Source: Rhodoferax fermentans (GTDB taxonomy: Bacteria; Pseudomonadota; Gammaproteobacteria; Burkholderiales; Burkholderiaceae_C). Taken from it: 64,000 nucleotides of DNA. Shown here in pieces: positions 18,406 through 27,517 of the stretch. The translations under genes and the position numbers were made by a program. The notes under the pieces are model-generated. The model was not told the origin of the DNA. It did not search any database and was given only the letters and a program-made list of their open reading frames with translations. The stretch is taken from assembly GCF_002017865.1 (NCBI RefSeq), contig NZ_MTJN01000002.1, forward strand, positions 1,426,001 through 1,490,000, given 5' to 3'. The number at the start of each line of letters is the position of its first letter. The first letter of the stretch is position 1.

Positions 18406-21400
18406 TTATTCGTGGTATCCGATGGCTGCTGCGGGCTGGGCATGACCGGCTGGCCCGCCTGCGGCATGGCTGCCTGCAAAACCGTCCAGATGGGGCACTT
18501 CGCCATGTAATTTGAGCGGTCGGTTGCCCGCAAGACGGCGCAGAACCACGTAAAAAACGGGCGTGAGAAACAGGCCAAACGCTGTCACACCAATCATCCC
18601 GAAGAACACCGCCACCCCCATGGCAGAGCGCATTTCTGCACCCGCCCCGGTGGACAGCACCAGCGGCAGCACACCCATCACAAAAGCCATGGAGGTCATC
18701 AAAATGGGGCGCAAGCGCAGGCGGCTGGCTTCAATGGCGGCCTGCACCGGTGTCCGGTCGGCAAACTCAAGCTCGCGGGCAAACTCCACAATCAGAATGG
18801 CGTTTTTGGCAGACAGCCCAACCAGCACCATGAGCCCGATCTGGGTGAACACATTGTTTTCACCCCCTGACAACCACACACCGGTCATCGCCGCCAACAA
18901 GCTCATCGGCACAATCAGAATGATCGCAACAGGCAAGGTCAGGCTTTCATACTGCGCCGCCAGCACCAGGAACACCAGCAAAATGGCCAGCGGAAACACC
19001 AGCACGGAAGAGTCACCCGCCAGGATCTCCTGGTAGGTCAGCTCCGTCCACTCAAAGCCGATGCCTGTGGGCAAGGTCTCGGCCGCGATACGCTCCACCG
19101 CTGCCTGGGCCTGGCCCGACGAATAACCCGGCGCCGGGCCACCACTCACGTCGGCCGAGAGGTAGCCGTTGTAACGCATGGCACGCTCAGGCCCAAAACT
19201 GGACTGCACCTTCATCAGCGCCGACAGCGGCACCATCTCGCCGGTGGTGGAGCGCACCTTGAGCAGGCCCACATCTTCAGCACGTGCGCGGTAGGCCGCG
19301 TCGGCCTGCACACGCACACTGTAGGTGCGGCCAAACTTGTTGAAGTCGTTGGCATACAGGCTGCCGAGGTAGATCTGCATGGTGTCGAAAATGTCCGTCA
19401 CCGGCACGTTCAGCTGACGCGCCTTAGTGCGGTCAATGTCGGCATACAACTGCGGCACATTGACCTGCCAGCTGGTGAAGCTGCCCGCGAGTTCGGGTGC
19501 CTGCGAGACCTTGGCCATGAAAGCCTTGACCGCCGTGTCCATGACCTCATAACCGAGCGACGCACGGTCCTCCAGCTGCAGCTTGAAGCCGCCTGTTGTC
19601 CCCAGGCCCTCCACCGGTGGTGGCGGGAACATCACAATGAAGGCATCCTGAATGCTGCCAAAGGCCTGGTTGAGTTGCCCCGCAACCGCACCGCCGCTCT
19701 GGTCTTGGCGGCTGCGTTCGGCAAAGGGCTTGAGCGTGGCAAACACAATGCCCGAGTTGGAGCTGTTGGTAAAACCGTTGATTGACAGCCCCGGGAAGGC
19801 AATCGCGTCTTCCACATTCGGGTTCTGCTTCATGAGATCGCCCATGCGCTTGATCACATCCTCGGTGCGGTCCAGCGTCGCACCGTCAGGCAACTGTGCA
19901 AACCCAATCAGGTACTGCTTGTCCTGTGCAGGCACAAAACCACCAGGCACCAGTTTGAAGATGCCCACCGTTGCGCCAACCAGCACCATGTACACCACCA
20001 GCATCAAGGTCTTGCGCGAAATGGCGCCGGTCACCCCCGTGCTGTAGCCCTCAGCGCCCCGCTTGAATAAACGGTTGAAACCGGCAAAAAAACGGCCTAA
20101 CACCTTGTCAATACCGCGCGCCAACGCATCTTTGGGCGCGTCGTTGCCCTTGAGTAACAAGGCTGCAAGAGCGGGCGACAAGGTCAGCGAATTGATCGCG
20201 GAGATCACGGTCGAGATCGCAATCGTCACCGCAAACTGGCGATAAAACTGACCGGTCAAGCCACTGATAAATGCCAGCGGCACAAACACGGCGACCAGCA
20301 CCAAGGCGATAGCAATGATGGGGCCCGACACCTCGCGCATGGCACGGTAGGTGGCCTCGCGCGGGGTCAAGCCGCTTTCGATGTTGCGCTCCACGTTTTC
20401 AACCACCACGATGGCGTCATCCACCACAATGCCAATGGCCAGCACCAGCCCGAACAGGCTGAGCGCGTTGATGGAGAAACCCAGCAGGTGCAATACCGCA
20501 AACGAGCCAACCACCGATACCGGCACAGCCAGCAGCGGAATGATGGACGCACGCCAGGTTTGCAAAAACAAAATCACCACCAGCACCACCAGCGCAATCG
20601 CTTCGAGCAAGGTGTGGATCACCGAGGTGATCGATGCACGCACAAACTGTGTCGGGTCGTAGGCGATGCGGTACTCCACACCTTCCGGCATGTTTTTGCC
20701 AAGCTCTTCCATCGTTTGGCGAACTTCTGCGGAGATGTCCAGCGAGTTGGAGCCAGGCGCCTGGAACACACCCATGCCAACGGCCTGCTTGTTGTTCAGC
20801 AAAGAACGCAGCGCGTAGTCAGCGGCACCCAGCTCCAGGCGCGCGATATCGCGCAGCCGTGTGACAGCGCCGTCAGCACCCGTCTTGACGATGATGTCGC
20901 CGAACTCTTCTTCGTTCTGCAAGCGCCCCTGCGCGTTGATCGACAACTGCATGTCCACGCCCTCCAAGCCAGGGGAGGCACCCACAACACCAGCCGCCGC
21001 CTGGATGTTCTGGCCACGGATGGCGGCCACCACGTCGCTGGCCGAGAGACCACGTTGCGCGACTTTCTGGGGGTCCAGCCAGACGCGCATGGCGTATTCA
21101 CCGCCGCCAAAGACCTGCACCTGACCCACGCCCTGGATACGCGCCAGCCTGTCCTTGACATTGAGCACAGCGTAATTGCGCAGGTAGTTGATGTCATAGC
21201 GGTCATTGGGCGACACCAGGTGAACCACCATGGTGATGTTGGGTGAACTCTTGACCGTGTTCACGCCCAGTCGCCGCACCTCTTCGGGCAAACGCGGCTC
21301 GGCCTGTGCGACGCGGTTTTGCACCATCTGCTGCGCTTTGTCGGGGTCGGTTCCCAACTTGAAGGTGACAGACAGTGTCATCACCCCATCGGTGGTGGCT

Positions 21401-21648
21401 TGGCTGTTCATGTAGAGCATGTCCTCCACACCGTTGATGGACTCCTCCAGCGGGGTAGCCACGGTCTCTGCAATCACCTTCGGGTTGGCACCCGGGTACT
21501 GGGCGCGCACCACCACGGTTGGCGGTGCGACCGCGGGATATTCCGAGATCGGCAGGCCACGCAACGCGACCAGACCGGCAAGCAAAATCAGCAAGGACAA
21601 CACGCCAGCAAAAATAGGGCGGTCGATAAAAAATTTGGAAAGATTCAT
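18406..21648 (-). CDS. RND (HAE1) multidrug efflux pump, MexF/BpeF type
   Basis: Proton-driven inner-membrane transporter of 1080 aa, 12 transmembrane helices and two large periplasmic loops. The N-terminus MNLSKFFIDRPIFAGVLS and the proton-relay segment GIVVDDAIVVVENVERN (two adjacent Asp in TM4) are typical. Closest by recollection to MexF, BpeF and CeoB, which export chloramphenicol, trimethoprim and fluoroquinolones in their hosts; the substrate here is not known. It lies 49 bp after the membrane fusion gene. Confidence 0.95.
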   Translation of the reverse strand: MNLSKFFIDRPIFAGVLSLLILLAGLVALRGLPISEYPAVAPPTVVVRAQYPGANPKVIAETVATPLEESINGVEDMLYMNSQATTDGVMTLSVTFKLGTDPDKAQQMVQNRVAQAEPRLPEEVRRLGVNTVKSSPNITMVVHLVSPNDRYDINYLRNYAVLNVKDRLARIQGVGQVQVFGGGEYAMRVWLDPQKVAQRGLSASDVVAAIRGQNIQAAAGVVGASPGLEGVDMQLSINAQGRLQNEEEFGDIIVKTGADGAVTRLRDIARLELGAADYALRSLLNNKQAVGMGVFQAPGSNSLDISAEVRQTMEELGKNMPEGVEYRIAYDPTQFVRASITSVIHTLLEAIALVVLVVILFLQTWRASIIPLLAVPVSVVGSFAVLHLLGFSINALSLFGLVLAIGIVVDDAIVVVENVERNIESGLTPREATYRAMREVSGPIIAIALVLVAVFVPLAFISGLTGQFYRQFAVTIAISTVISAINSLTLSPALAALLLKGNDAPKDALARGIDKVLGRFFAGFNRLFKRGAEGYSTGVTGAISRKTLMLVVYMVLVGATVGIFKLVPGGFVPAQDKQYLIGFAQLPDGATLDRTEDVIKRMGDLMKQNPNVEDAIAFPGLSINGFTNSSNSGIVFATLKPFAERSRQDQSGGAVAGQLNQAFGSIQDAFIVMFPPPPVEGLGTTGGFKLQLEDRASLGYEVMDTAVKAFMAKVSQAPELAGSFTSWQVNVPQLYADIDRTKARQLNVPVTDIFDTMQIYLGSLYANDFNKFGRTYSVRVQADAAYRARAEDVGLLKVRSTTGEMVPLSALMKVQSSFGPERAMRYNGYLSADVSGGPAPGYSSGQAQAAVERIAAETLPTGIGFEWTELTYQEILAGDSSVLVFPLAILLVFLVLAAQYESLTLPVAIILIVPMSLLAAMTGVWLSGGENNVFTQIGLMVLVGLSAKNAILIVEFARELEFADRTPVQAAIEASRLRLRPILMTSMAFVMGVLPLVLSTGAGAEMRSAMGVAVFFGMIGVTAFGLFLTPVFYVVLRRLAGNRPLKLHGEVPHLDGFAGSHAAGGPAGHAQPAAAIGYHE

Positions 21649-21697
21649 GGGGTGTTTCTTGTTCGGGCCAAAAGCGGGCTCAGGTTCAGATGTCCGT

Positions 21698-22918
21698 TCA
21701 TGACTTCGCTGCCACCCACACAGGCTTGTTCAGCTCAGCCTTGGCACTCATTTCCACGAGCTGTGGCGCGACCAGCGAGCCCGGACGAATACGCTGCAGG
21801 CCGTTGACAACAATGCGCTCATTGGCCTCCAACCCCTGTTTAACGATGCGCAGGCCGTTGACAGACGCGCCCAACGTGACTTCGCGGTAGATAGCTTTGT
21901 TGTCGGCGCCGACTACCAGCACGAATTTTTTGTTCTGATCGGTGCCCACTGCACGTTCATTGATCAACAGCGCCGTGCCCTGGGTGGCCTGGCCCATGCG
22001 AATACGTGCAAACTGGCCGGGCATCAGCTGGCCGTCCGGGTTATCGAACACGGCCCGGGCGCGGATCGTGCCGCTTTTGGGATCCACCTGGTTGTCCACC
22101 AACTGCAGCCGCCCTTCGAAGGGTGTGTCGGTGCTGGCCGCCGTACCCATTTGCACGGGGATCCGGTCGAGCTTGCGCACACCCTTCACACCAACGTCTT
22201 TTAATGCTTTGGCGACCACCTGCTCGTCGGCATCAAAGCTGGCATAAATCGGGCTGACCGATACCAGGGTGGTCAACACCTGCGCACCCGGGCCGGCAGC
22301 AACCAGGTTACCCACCGTCACTTCCAGCTTGCCAACGCGCCCCGCCACGGGTGCCCGAAGCTGCGTGTAACCCAAGCTGAGTTGGGCGGCTTGCAGGGCC
22401 GCCTGGGCCGCACGCAAATTGGCATCAGCTTCACGCTGACCGTTGACACGTTCATCAAGTTCACGTTTGGAGATCGCCTGTTCACTCCAGAGACGTTGTG
22501 AACGTTCCTGCTCCCCCCTGGCTTGTGCAACCCGGGCCTGTGCGGCCATCACCTGGGCCTCGGCACGCTGCACCTCGGCAGCATAGGGCGCCGGGTCAAT
22601 GGTTAACAGCAACTCACCTTTTTTGACCAGCGCACCTTCACGGAAGTGCACGGTCTGGAGTGTTCCTGCCACTTGCGAGCGGATGTCAACTCGCTCCACA
22701 GCCTCGAGTCGGCCTGAAAACTCGTCCCAGGCTGCCACCTCGCTTTGCACGACGGTGGCCATAGAGACGGGTGTTGCAGGTGCCTGTGATGGCCCTCCAG
22801 GCTGAGCCTGGGACTTAGATACCCCAAACATGACGGTGGCCGCGCCGATCACGGCAAGAGTCGCGAGAGCCAGAACGAGCAGTCGGCGTCGAGAAGGGTG
22901 AAGTTGAATGGTTGGCAT
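21698..22918 (-). CDS. RND efflux membrane fusion protein, MexE/BpeE type
   Basis: Periplasmic adaptor of about 406 aa joining pump and outer membrane channel. It has an N-terminal hydrophobic anchor (about 10-30), a lipoyl half (VDIRSQVAGTLQTVHFREGALVKKGELL), an alpha-helical hairpin, the second lipoyl half (YTQLRAPVAGRVGKLEVTVGN) and beta-barrel and membrane-proximal domains. The ATG at 22918 has GAGGA about 9 bp upstream; an in-frame ATG at 22933 would add five residues. It is co-transcribed between the llpE-like gene (24 bp) and the pump. Confidence 0.93.
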   Translation of the reverse strand: MPTIQLHPSRRRLLVLALATLAVIGAATVMFGVSKSQAQPGGPSQAPATPVSMATVVQSEVAAWDEFSGRLEAVERVDIRSQVAGTLQTVHFREGALVKKGELLLTIDPAPYAAEVQRAEAQVMAAQARVAQARGEQERSQRLWSEQAISKRELDERVNGQREADANLRAAQAALQAAQLSLGYTQLRAPVAGRVGKLEVTVGNLVAAGPGAQVLTTLVSVSPIYASFDADEQVVAKALKDVGVKGVRKLDRIPVQMGTAASTDTPFEGRLQLVDNQVDPKSGTIRARAVFDNPDGQLMPGQFARIRMGQATQGTALLINERAVGTDQNKKFVLVVGADNKAIYREVTLGASVNGLRIVKQGLEANERIVVNGLQRIRPGSLVAPQLVEMSAKAELNKPVWVAAKS

Positions 22919-22942
22919 GGCAAAGATCCTCAATGAGTGAAA

Positions 22943-23851
22943 TTACGAAACTGAAATGGGAAGCGAACAAACGGGCTTGCGCGAGGAGTCGACCTCGGCA
23001 GCGCCCAGGAAACTGTGGAAGAAGTCGGAAAACTGTTGCTGCACAGCAGCACCCCAGGTCGCCTGCTGGCTGGTGGCTTGCCGATAACTGGCTGGCCAGC
23101 CCGTCGGCCCAGGCAGCACAACGGCTTGCACAGCCCTCCCGGCTGCACCAAGACGATTGGCATAAGCCTGCGCTTCATCGCGCAGCGGGTCGTCCTGCGC
23201 GGTCAGCAACAAGGTCGGTGGCAAGCCAGACAAGCGCATCGCGTTGCCCGGAGCGGCATAGGGATGGCACGCCTGCTCCAGGCGTGACAAGTACTGGCGC
23301 CAACCATCTGCCCAGGGACACCCAACTCGCCCTGCATTCACACATCTCAAAGACGCGGTGGCCAGAATCGGGTCCAGCATCGGAGAAAGCAAAATTTGTC
23401 CGGCCAGCACCGGCTGCTGCCGGTCGCGCGCCATCAATGCCACAGCGGCCGCCAGGTTGCCACCCGCTTCTTCACCGGCCACAAACAGTGATGTACTCCT
23501 GCCGACCAACTTGTGCCGGGCTTTCCAGGCCCACACCAACGCTGCATATCCAGCCTCAACCGCCAAAGGAAACGGCTGGGCAGGTGCCAATGGATAGTCC
23601 AGGGAAATCACAACAGCCCCCGCTTGAGCCAGCAGGCGCGCAACACAGGTGCCGGTGTCGAGTGAACCGGCCACAAAAGCACCCCCATGGAAATGGACCA
23701 CCAGGGGCATCGACCCCGCATCAAGCACTGCCCTGCGATGGCTGTAAATGCGCACCCCCAGAAGCTGGTTCGACGGTGTGTTGATCTGTTTGTCCACCTC
23801 CAGCAGCCGGTCGGTCGGCAGATCTGCAGAGGTGGGATGAATGCTGTGCAT
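22943..23851 (-). CDS. LlpE-like alpha/beta-hydrolase-fold protein with degenerate active site
   Basis: 302 aa of the hormone-sensitive-lipase subgroup: oxyanion motif HGGAF at 55-59, strand motif ISLDYPLAP at 82-90. The nucleophile elbow, normally GDSAGG, reads G126-E-E-A-G-G131, so the catalytic Ser is Glu128; the usual late His is also absent (PGPTGW at 248-252), while acidic residues remain at 220-221. It is therefore probably not a normal esterase. First gene of the efflux operon, in the place of llpE in Burkholderia bpeEF-oprC and ceoAB-opcM clusters, whose function is unknown. No clear ribosome binding site. Confidence 0.8.
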   Translation of the reverse strand: MHSIHPTSADLPTDRLLEVDKQINTPSNQLLGVRIYSHRRAVLDAGSMPLVVHFHGGAFVAGSLDTGTCVARLLAQAGAVVISLDYPLAPAQPFPLAVEAGYAALVWAWKARHKLVGRSTSLFVAGEEAGGNLAAAVALMARDRQQPVLAGQILLSPMLDPILATASLRCVNAGRVGCPWADGWRQYLSRLEQACHPYAAPGNAMRLSGLPPTLLLTAQDDPLRDEAQAYANRLGAAGRAVQAVVLPGPTGWPASYRQATSQQATWGAAVQQQFSDFFHSFLGAAEVDSSRKPVCSLPISVS

Positions 23852-23913
23852 CGGGTTAAGCCGTCAGGCGGCACCTGTTTGTTGCGATGCGGCAGAATGT
23901 AAAGTCAGCAATG

Positions 23914-23964
23914 GAAACAATAAATAGCCGGTTTGCTTATACTTTGTTTCACCAAAGAAACAAT
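23914..23964. promoter_or_regulatory. Probable LysR-regulator operator region
   Basis: The divergent intergenic region (23852-24032) holds a perfect inverted repeat TGTTTC-ACCAAA-GAAACA (23945-23962), which fits the T-N11-A type site of LysR regulators, and a second half site GAAACAAT at 23914-23921, 43 bp from the identical GAAACAAT at 23957-23964. This suggests a binding array controlling both the regulator and the efflux operon. Confidence 0.55.
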
Positions 23965-24032
23965 CGGCCGGCAACCCATCTGGTTTACCCGTTCAACCCT
24001 TTGAGGTTCGCCCTCAACCCCACAGGAGTCCC

Positions 24033-25049
24033 GTGGACAAGTTCTCTGCCATGCAGGCGTTTGTGCGTGTCGTGGAGGCTGGTACTTTTACCAAGGCCGC
24101 CGATTCGATGCACCTGCCCAAAGCCACCGTCACCCGCCTGATCCAGGATCTGGAAAAAGAGCTGGAAACCAAGTTGCTCAATCGGACAACCCGCAAAGTC
24201 ACCGTGACTGTTGATGGCGCGTCCTACTACGAGCAAGCCTGCCGCCTGCTGGATGAGGTGCATGAGCTTGAGGCCAGCATGTCGCGCGCCAAAGCCAGCC
24301 CACGCGGCAAGTTGACGGTGGACGTTCCGTCGTCTTTGGGGCTGGCCGTCATCATTCCTTCGCTGCAGGACTTCTACGCGCGTTATCCAGACATTCAGTT
24401 GCATCTGGGTGTCAGCGACCGACCAGTCGATCTGCTGGCGGAGAACGTGGACTGCGTGGTCCGCGCTGGTGCCATCACCGACCAATCCCTCGTGGCTCGG
24501 CGAATTGGTGAGTTCTACATCATGGCGTGTGCTTCTCCGAGCTACCTCCAACGCCACGGTGTGCCGCAACACCCGGATGAACTCAAAAACGGGCATCGGA
24601 CCATCGGTTATATGTCGCCTCTGACAGGCAAACTGTTTTCTCTCAAGATGCAAAAGGATGGCGAGCTGACTGAGGTTGGTGGGCAACACCAACTTGCGGT
24701 GAATGATTCCAGCGCGGCCGTCGTGGCGGGTCTGTCGGGTCTGGGTGTCTTGTTTACCTCGACATTCATGGTGCAGCAGCACATCAGCAGCGGTGCGCTG
24801 GAGCCCTTGTTCACCGGCTGGTGCACCGAAGCCAAACCGATCTACATCGTCTACCCGCCAAACCGGCACCTCAGCAACAAGGTACGCGTCGTTGTGGACT
24901 GGATTGCCGAGTTGTTTGCCCAACATGATTTGATGAACCGCAAAAGTTCTTTGCCCCCAGAGATGTGCAGCGCATGGACAGCGGCTAAGGAGTCATCGGT
25001 GGTCATGCCCACAAATGCACAACGGGAACAAGTTGCGGAGACTGCCTGA
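24033..25049 (+). CDS. LysR-family regulator of the efflux operon (BpeT/CeoR/MexT type)
   Basis: 338-aa transcription factor: N-terminal winged helix-turn-helix (about 3-62, FTKAADSMHLPKATVTRLIQDLE) and a C-terminal periplasmic-binding-like effector domain (about 90-300). GTG start at 24033 behind ACAGGAG. It is transcribed divergently from the llpE-like/RND operon, the same arrangement as bpeT or ceoR, which activate such pumps. The C-terminus carries about 35 extra residues beyond the usual LysR length. Confidence 0.88.
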   Translation: MDKFSAMQAFVRVVEAGTFTKAADSMHLPKATVTRLIQDLEKELETKLLNRTTRKVTVTVDGASYYEQACRLLDEVHELEASMSRAKASPRGKLTVDVPSSLGLAVIIPSLQDFYARYPDIQLHLGVSDRPVDLLAENVDCVVRAGAITDQSLVARRIGEFYIMACASPSYLQRHGVPQHPDELKNGHRTIGYMSPLTGKLFSLKMQKDGELTEVGGQHQLAVNDSSAAVVAGLSGLGVLFTSTFMVQQHISSGALEPLFTGWCTEAKPIYIVYPPNRHLSNKVRVVVDWIAELFAQHDLMNRKSSLPPEMCSAWTAAKESSVVMPTNAQREQVAETA

Positions 25050-25061
25050 ATTACCCGGGAG

Positions 25062-25360
25062 TTGAGGTGGCTCTCTGTATGCTGGAGGCCTCGTATGAGC
25101 TTCGGCCGACCGATCAACGCTCACACCTGATTGTTGTGAATGAAGCATCTTTGCGGTGGCACCTGCTCCATCTCAATAACAACTACCATGCGGTACACCA
25201 CGCGCGTCCGGAGTGGCCTTGGTACCAGATTTCTACCCATTGCCACGCCGACCGTACTGGTTATTTGGAACCAAACGGAGGTTTTGGATACCCGGCTACG
25301 CTTGGTGGATTCGCTACCGTTTGCGGCGGCCTGGTTCGATTCCGATGTATTTCACTTCAA
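25062..25360 (+). pseudogene. C-terminal remnant of a fatty-acid desaturase, frameshifted
   Basis: The 323-bp gap between the LysR gene and osmF encodes a desaturase-like tail: LNNNYHAVHHARPEWPWY contains the third histidine box (HAVHH) and its usual follow-up. After GYLEPNGGF (about 25281) the family-like sequence continues in another frame as WIPGYAWWIRYRLRRPGSIP, so there is a frameshift. The N-terminal two thirds, with the first two histidine boxes, is missing. Assignment by motif. Confidence 0.7.
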
Positions 25361-25372
25361 CAAGGACACAAC

Positions 25373-26305
25373 ATGACAGCTTCAATTTCACGTCGGGCGT
25401 TGACCTTGGTTTCGTTGGCGTCAGCGCTGCTCATAACGTCTGCCTGGGCACAAGAAACACCAGTGCGCGTCGGCTCCAAAATCGACACAGAAGGTGCATT
25501 ACTCGGCAACATCATTGTTCAGGTACTAGAAGCGCATGGCATCAAAACCGAAAACAAGGTACGCCTGGGCAATACAAAAATAGTGCGCAGTGCCCTCGTC
25601 GCCGGGGAAATCGACATCTATCCCGAATACACCGGCAATGGTGCCTTCTTTTTCTCGGACGAGAAAAATCCTGCCTGGAGAAATGCCCAAGCTGGTTTTG
25701 ATCTGGTCAACAAGCTCGACTCTGAGACGAACAAGATTACCTGGCTGGCTGCGGCACCAGCCAACAACACCTGGGCCATTGCGATCCGCAAAGACGTGGC
25801 CAACACCAACAAGCTCAAGACGCTGGCAGACTTGGGCCGCTGGTTGTCCAGTGGCGGCAAGTTCAAGCTTGCCGCATCGGCTGAATTCATTGAACGCTCG
25901 GACGCCCTCCCCGCTTTCCAGACCGCCTACGGCTTCAAGCTCAGTCAGGATCAGCTGCTAACCCTGGCGGGCGGTGACACGTCCGTGACGATCAAGGCGG
26001 CCGCCGAAAACACCTCTGGCGTGAACGCGGCAATGGCCTATGGAACGGATGGGCCCGTTGCCGCACTGGGATTGGTGATTCTTGATGACCCCAAGGGCAT
26101 CCAACCTGTTTACGCACCGGCACCCATCATTCGCGCGTCCGTCCTTGCAAAGAACCCCAAAATAAAAGACATATTGGCGCCTGTCTTCAAAACCTTGGAC
26201 GGCCCAACACTGCAGTCCCTCAATGCGAAGATTGCGCTTGAAGGCCAGGATGCCAAAAAAGTTGCTGCCGATTACTTGAAAGCCAAAGGCCTTCTCAAGA
26301 GCTGA
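25373..26305 (+). CDS. osmF: OsmF/YehZ-type osmoprotectant-binding protein
   Basis: Periplasmic solute-binding protein of 310 aa for a glycine-betaine/choline-class ABC importer. A signal peptide ends at AWAQE (about residue 28). The body shows the OpuAC-type ligand fold: VRVGSKIDTEGALLGNIIVQVLEAHGI, VRLGNTKIVRSALVAGEIDIYPEYTGNG, MAYGTDGPVAALGLVILDDPKG. The start is the ATG at 25373; the open frame runs back over desaturase debris to 25067. Gene order binding protein-permease-ATPase-permease matches E. coli osmF-yehYXW. Confidence 0.9.
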   Translation: MTASISRRALTLVSLASALLITSAWAQETPVRVGSKIDTEGALLGNIIVQVLEAHGIKTENKVRLGNTKIVRSALVAGEIDIYPEYTGNGAFFFSDEKNPAWRNAQAGFDLVNKLDSETNKITWLAAAPANNTWAIAIRKDVANTNKLKTLADLGRWLSSGGKFKLAASAEFIERSDALPAFQTAYGFKLSQDQLLTLAGGDTSVTIKAAAENTSGVNAAMAYGTDGPVAALGLVILDDPKGIQPVYAPAPIIRASVLAKNPKIKDILAPVFKTLDGPTLQSLNAKIALEGQDAKKVAADYLKAKGLLKS

Positions 26306-26314
26306 GCATGGCCA

Positions 26315-27514
26315 ATGTCTGCACCCATGTCGCGTTTCTCCAAACCGTCTTCTCTGGTGATATTGGTGCTGCTTGCCTTGCTGGTTCTGACTGGCCTGCC
26401 GCTTGTCAGTGCGGCACCAAACCGTTTGCTTAGCGGCCACGGGCTGAGCCTTTGGACAGTTTCTGAGTCAACGGGCTCTCTCTGGAAAGAGAGCCTGCTG
26501 GCGCTAAGCTTTGTCACCGTCGTCGCCATGGTTGGACTCTGCCACAGGTCTTGGCAGAGATTTTTTTCTGCACTTGTATTGGCGGCTCTTGCTTCTGGCT
26601 GGTGGTGTCTGACTGCCATGTCGGGGCAATTTGCCGCCGCAGCAAACACACAGACCGACGGTTTGGGCCGCATTGCTTTGTCGAGTGGCTACTGGCTGAC
26701 GGTACTGATCGCATGGCTAGCCGCAAACGATGCCTTGCGGCGTGTTCAGGCCACAACATGGGCACGCTACCTCTACTGGTTGACGGTGCTTGCAGGGTTG
26801 GCGGGGCTGCTGGCCCACGGCACACTTGACAGCCTGTCTCTACTCAAAGAATTCGCCAACCGCCAAGACGATTTTTGGCGAGCACTTGGGCAACATATTC
26901 ACATCATCACCCTCGTCACCTTTTTCACCTTGGTGATGGGTTTGCCCCTGGGGGTGGCCATTCACCGACATCCCGCTTGGGCCAGCCGAGTCTTTCCCCT
27001 GTTGAACCTTGTCCAGACCATTCCTTCCATTGCCCTGTTCGGCCTGTTGATCGCTGTGCTGGCGTGGTTTGGAAAGTTGTTCCCATTGCTGCCTGCCTGG
27101 GGTTTACAGGGAATAGGACTGGCACCCGCTGTGATGGCATTGACCTTGTACTCGCTGCTGCCTTTGACACGAAGCACCAGCGAAGGACTCAGCCAACTGC
27201 CAAAGGCCTTGACCGAATCCGGCAAAGCCATGGGCTTGTCAAACAGCCAATTGTTCTGGCAGGTAGAGTTGCCGCTGGCGTTTCCGGTGATTCTGTCGGG
27301 TCTGAAAGTGATGCTGATCCAGACCATTGGCTTGACCGCAGTTGCCGCCCTGATTGGTGCGGGCGGACTCGGTTCTTTGATGTTTGAGGGCTTGTTTAGC
27401 AGCGCGCTGGATCTGGTGGTGCTGGCCGTGATCCCCATCGTGGTGCTGACCTGGCTGGCCAACGGTATTTTCATCATGCTGACGGCCATCTCCCGCCAAT
27501 GGATTCGGGGCTAG
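26315..27514 (+). CDS. yehY: YehY-type osmoprotectant ABC permease
   Basis: 399-aa inner-membrane permease, longer than the partner permease. The N-terminal half has four to five additional hydrophobic segments, and the C-terminal half carries the BPD-type transport domain with the coupling helix SGKAMGLSNSQLFWQVELPLAFPVILSGLK (EAA-loop region). This long-N-terminus plan is that of YehY (385 aa in E. coli). It lies 9 bp after osmF and 3 bp before the ATPase gene. Confidence 0.88.
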   Translation: MSAPMSRFSKPSSLVILVLLALLVLTGLPLVSAAPNRLLSGHGLSLWTVSESTGSLWKESLLALSFVTVVAMVGLCHRSWQRFFSALVLAALASGWWCLTAMSGQFAAAANTQTDGLGRIALSSGYWLTVLIAWLAANDALRRVQATTWARYLYWLTVLAGLAGLLAHGTLDSLSLLKEFANRQDDFWRALGQHIHIITLVTFFTLVMGLPLGVAIHRHPAWASRVFPLLNLVQTIPSIALFGLLIAVLAWFGKLFPLLPAWGLQGIGLAPAVMALTLYSLLPLTRSTSEGLSQLPKALTESGKAMGLSNSQLFWQVELPLAFPVILSGLKVMLIQTIGLTAVAALIGAGGLGSLMFEGLFSSALDLVVLAVIPIVVLTWLANGIFIMLTAISRQWIRG

Positions 27515-27517
27515 GTC

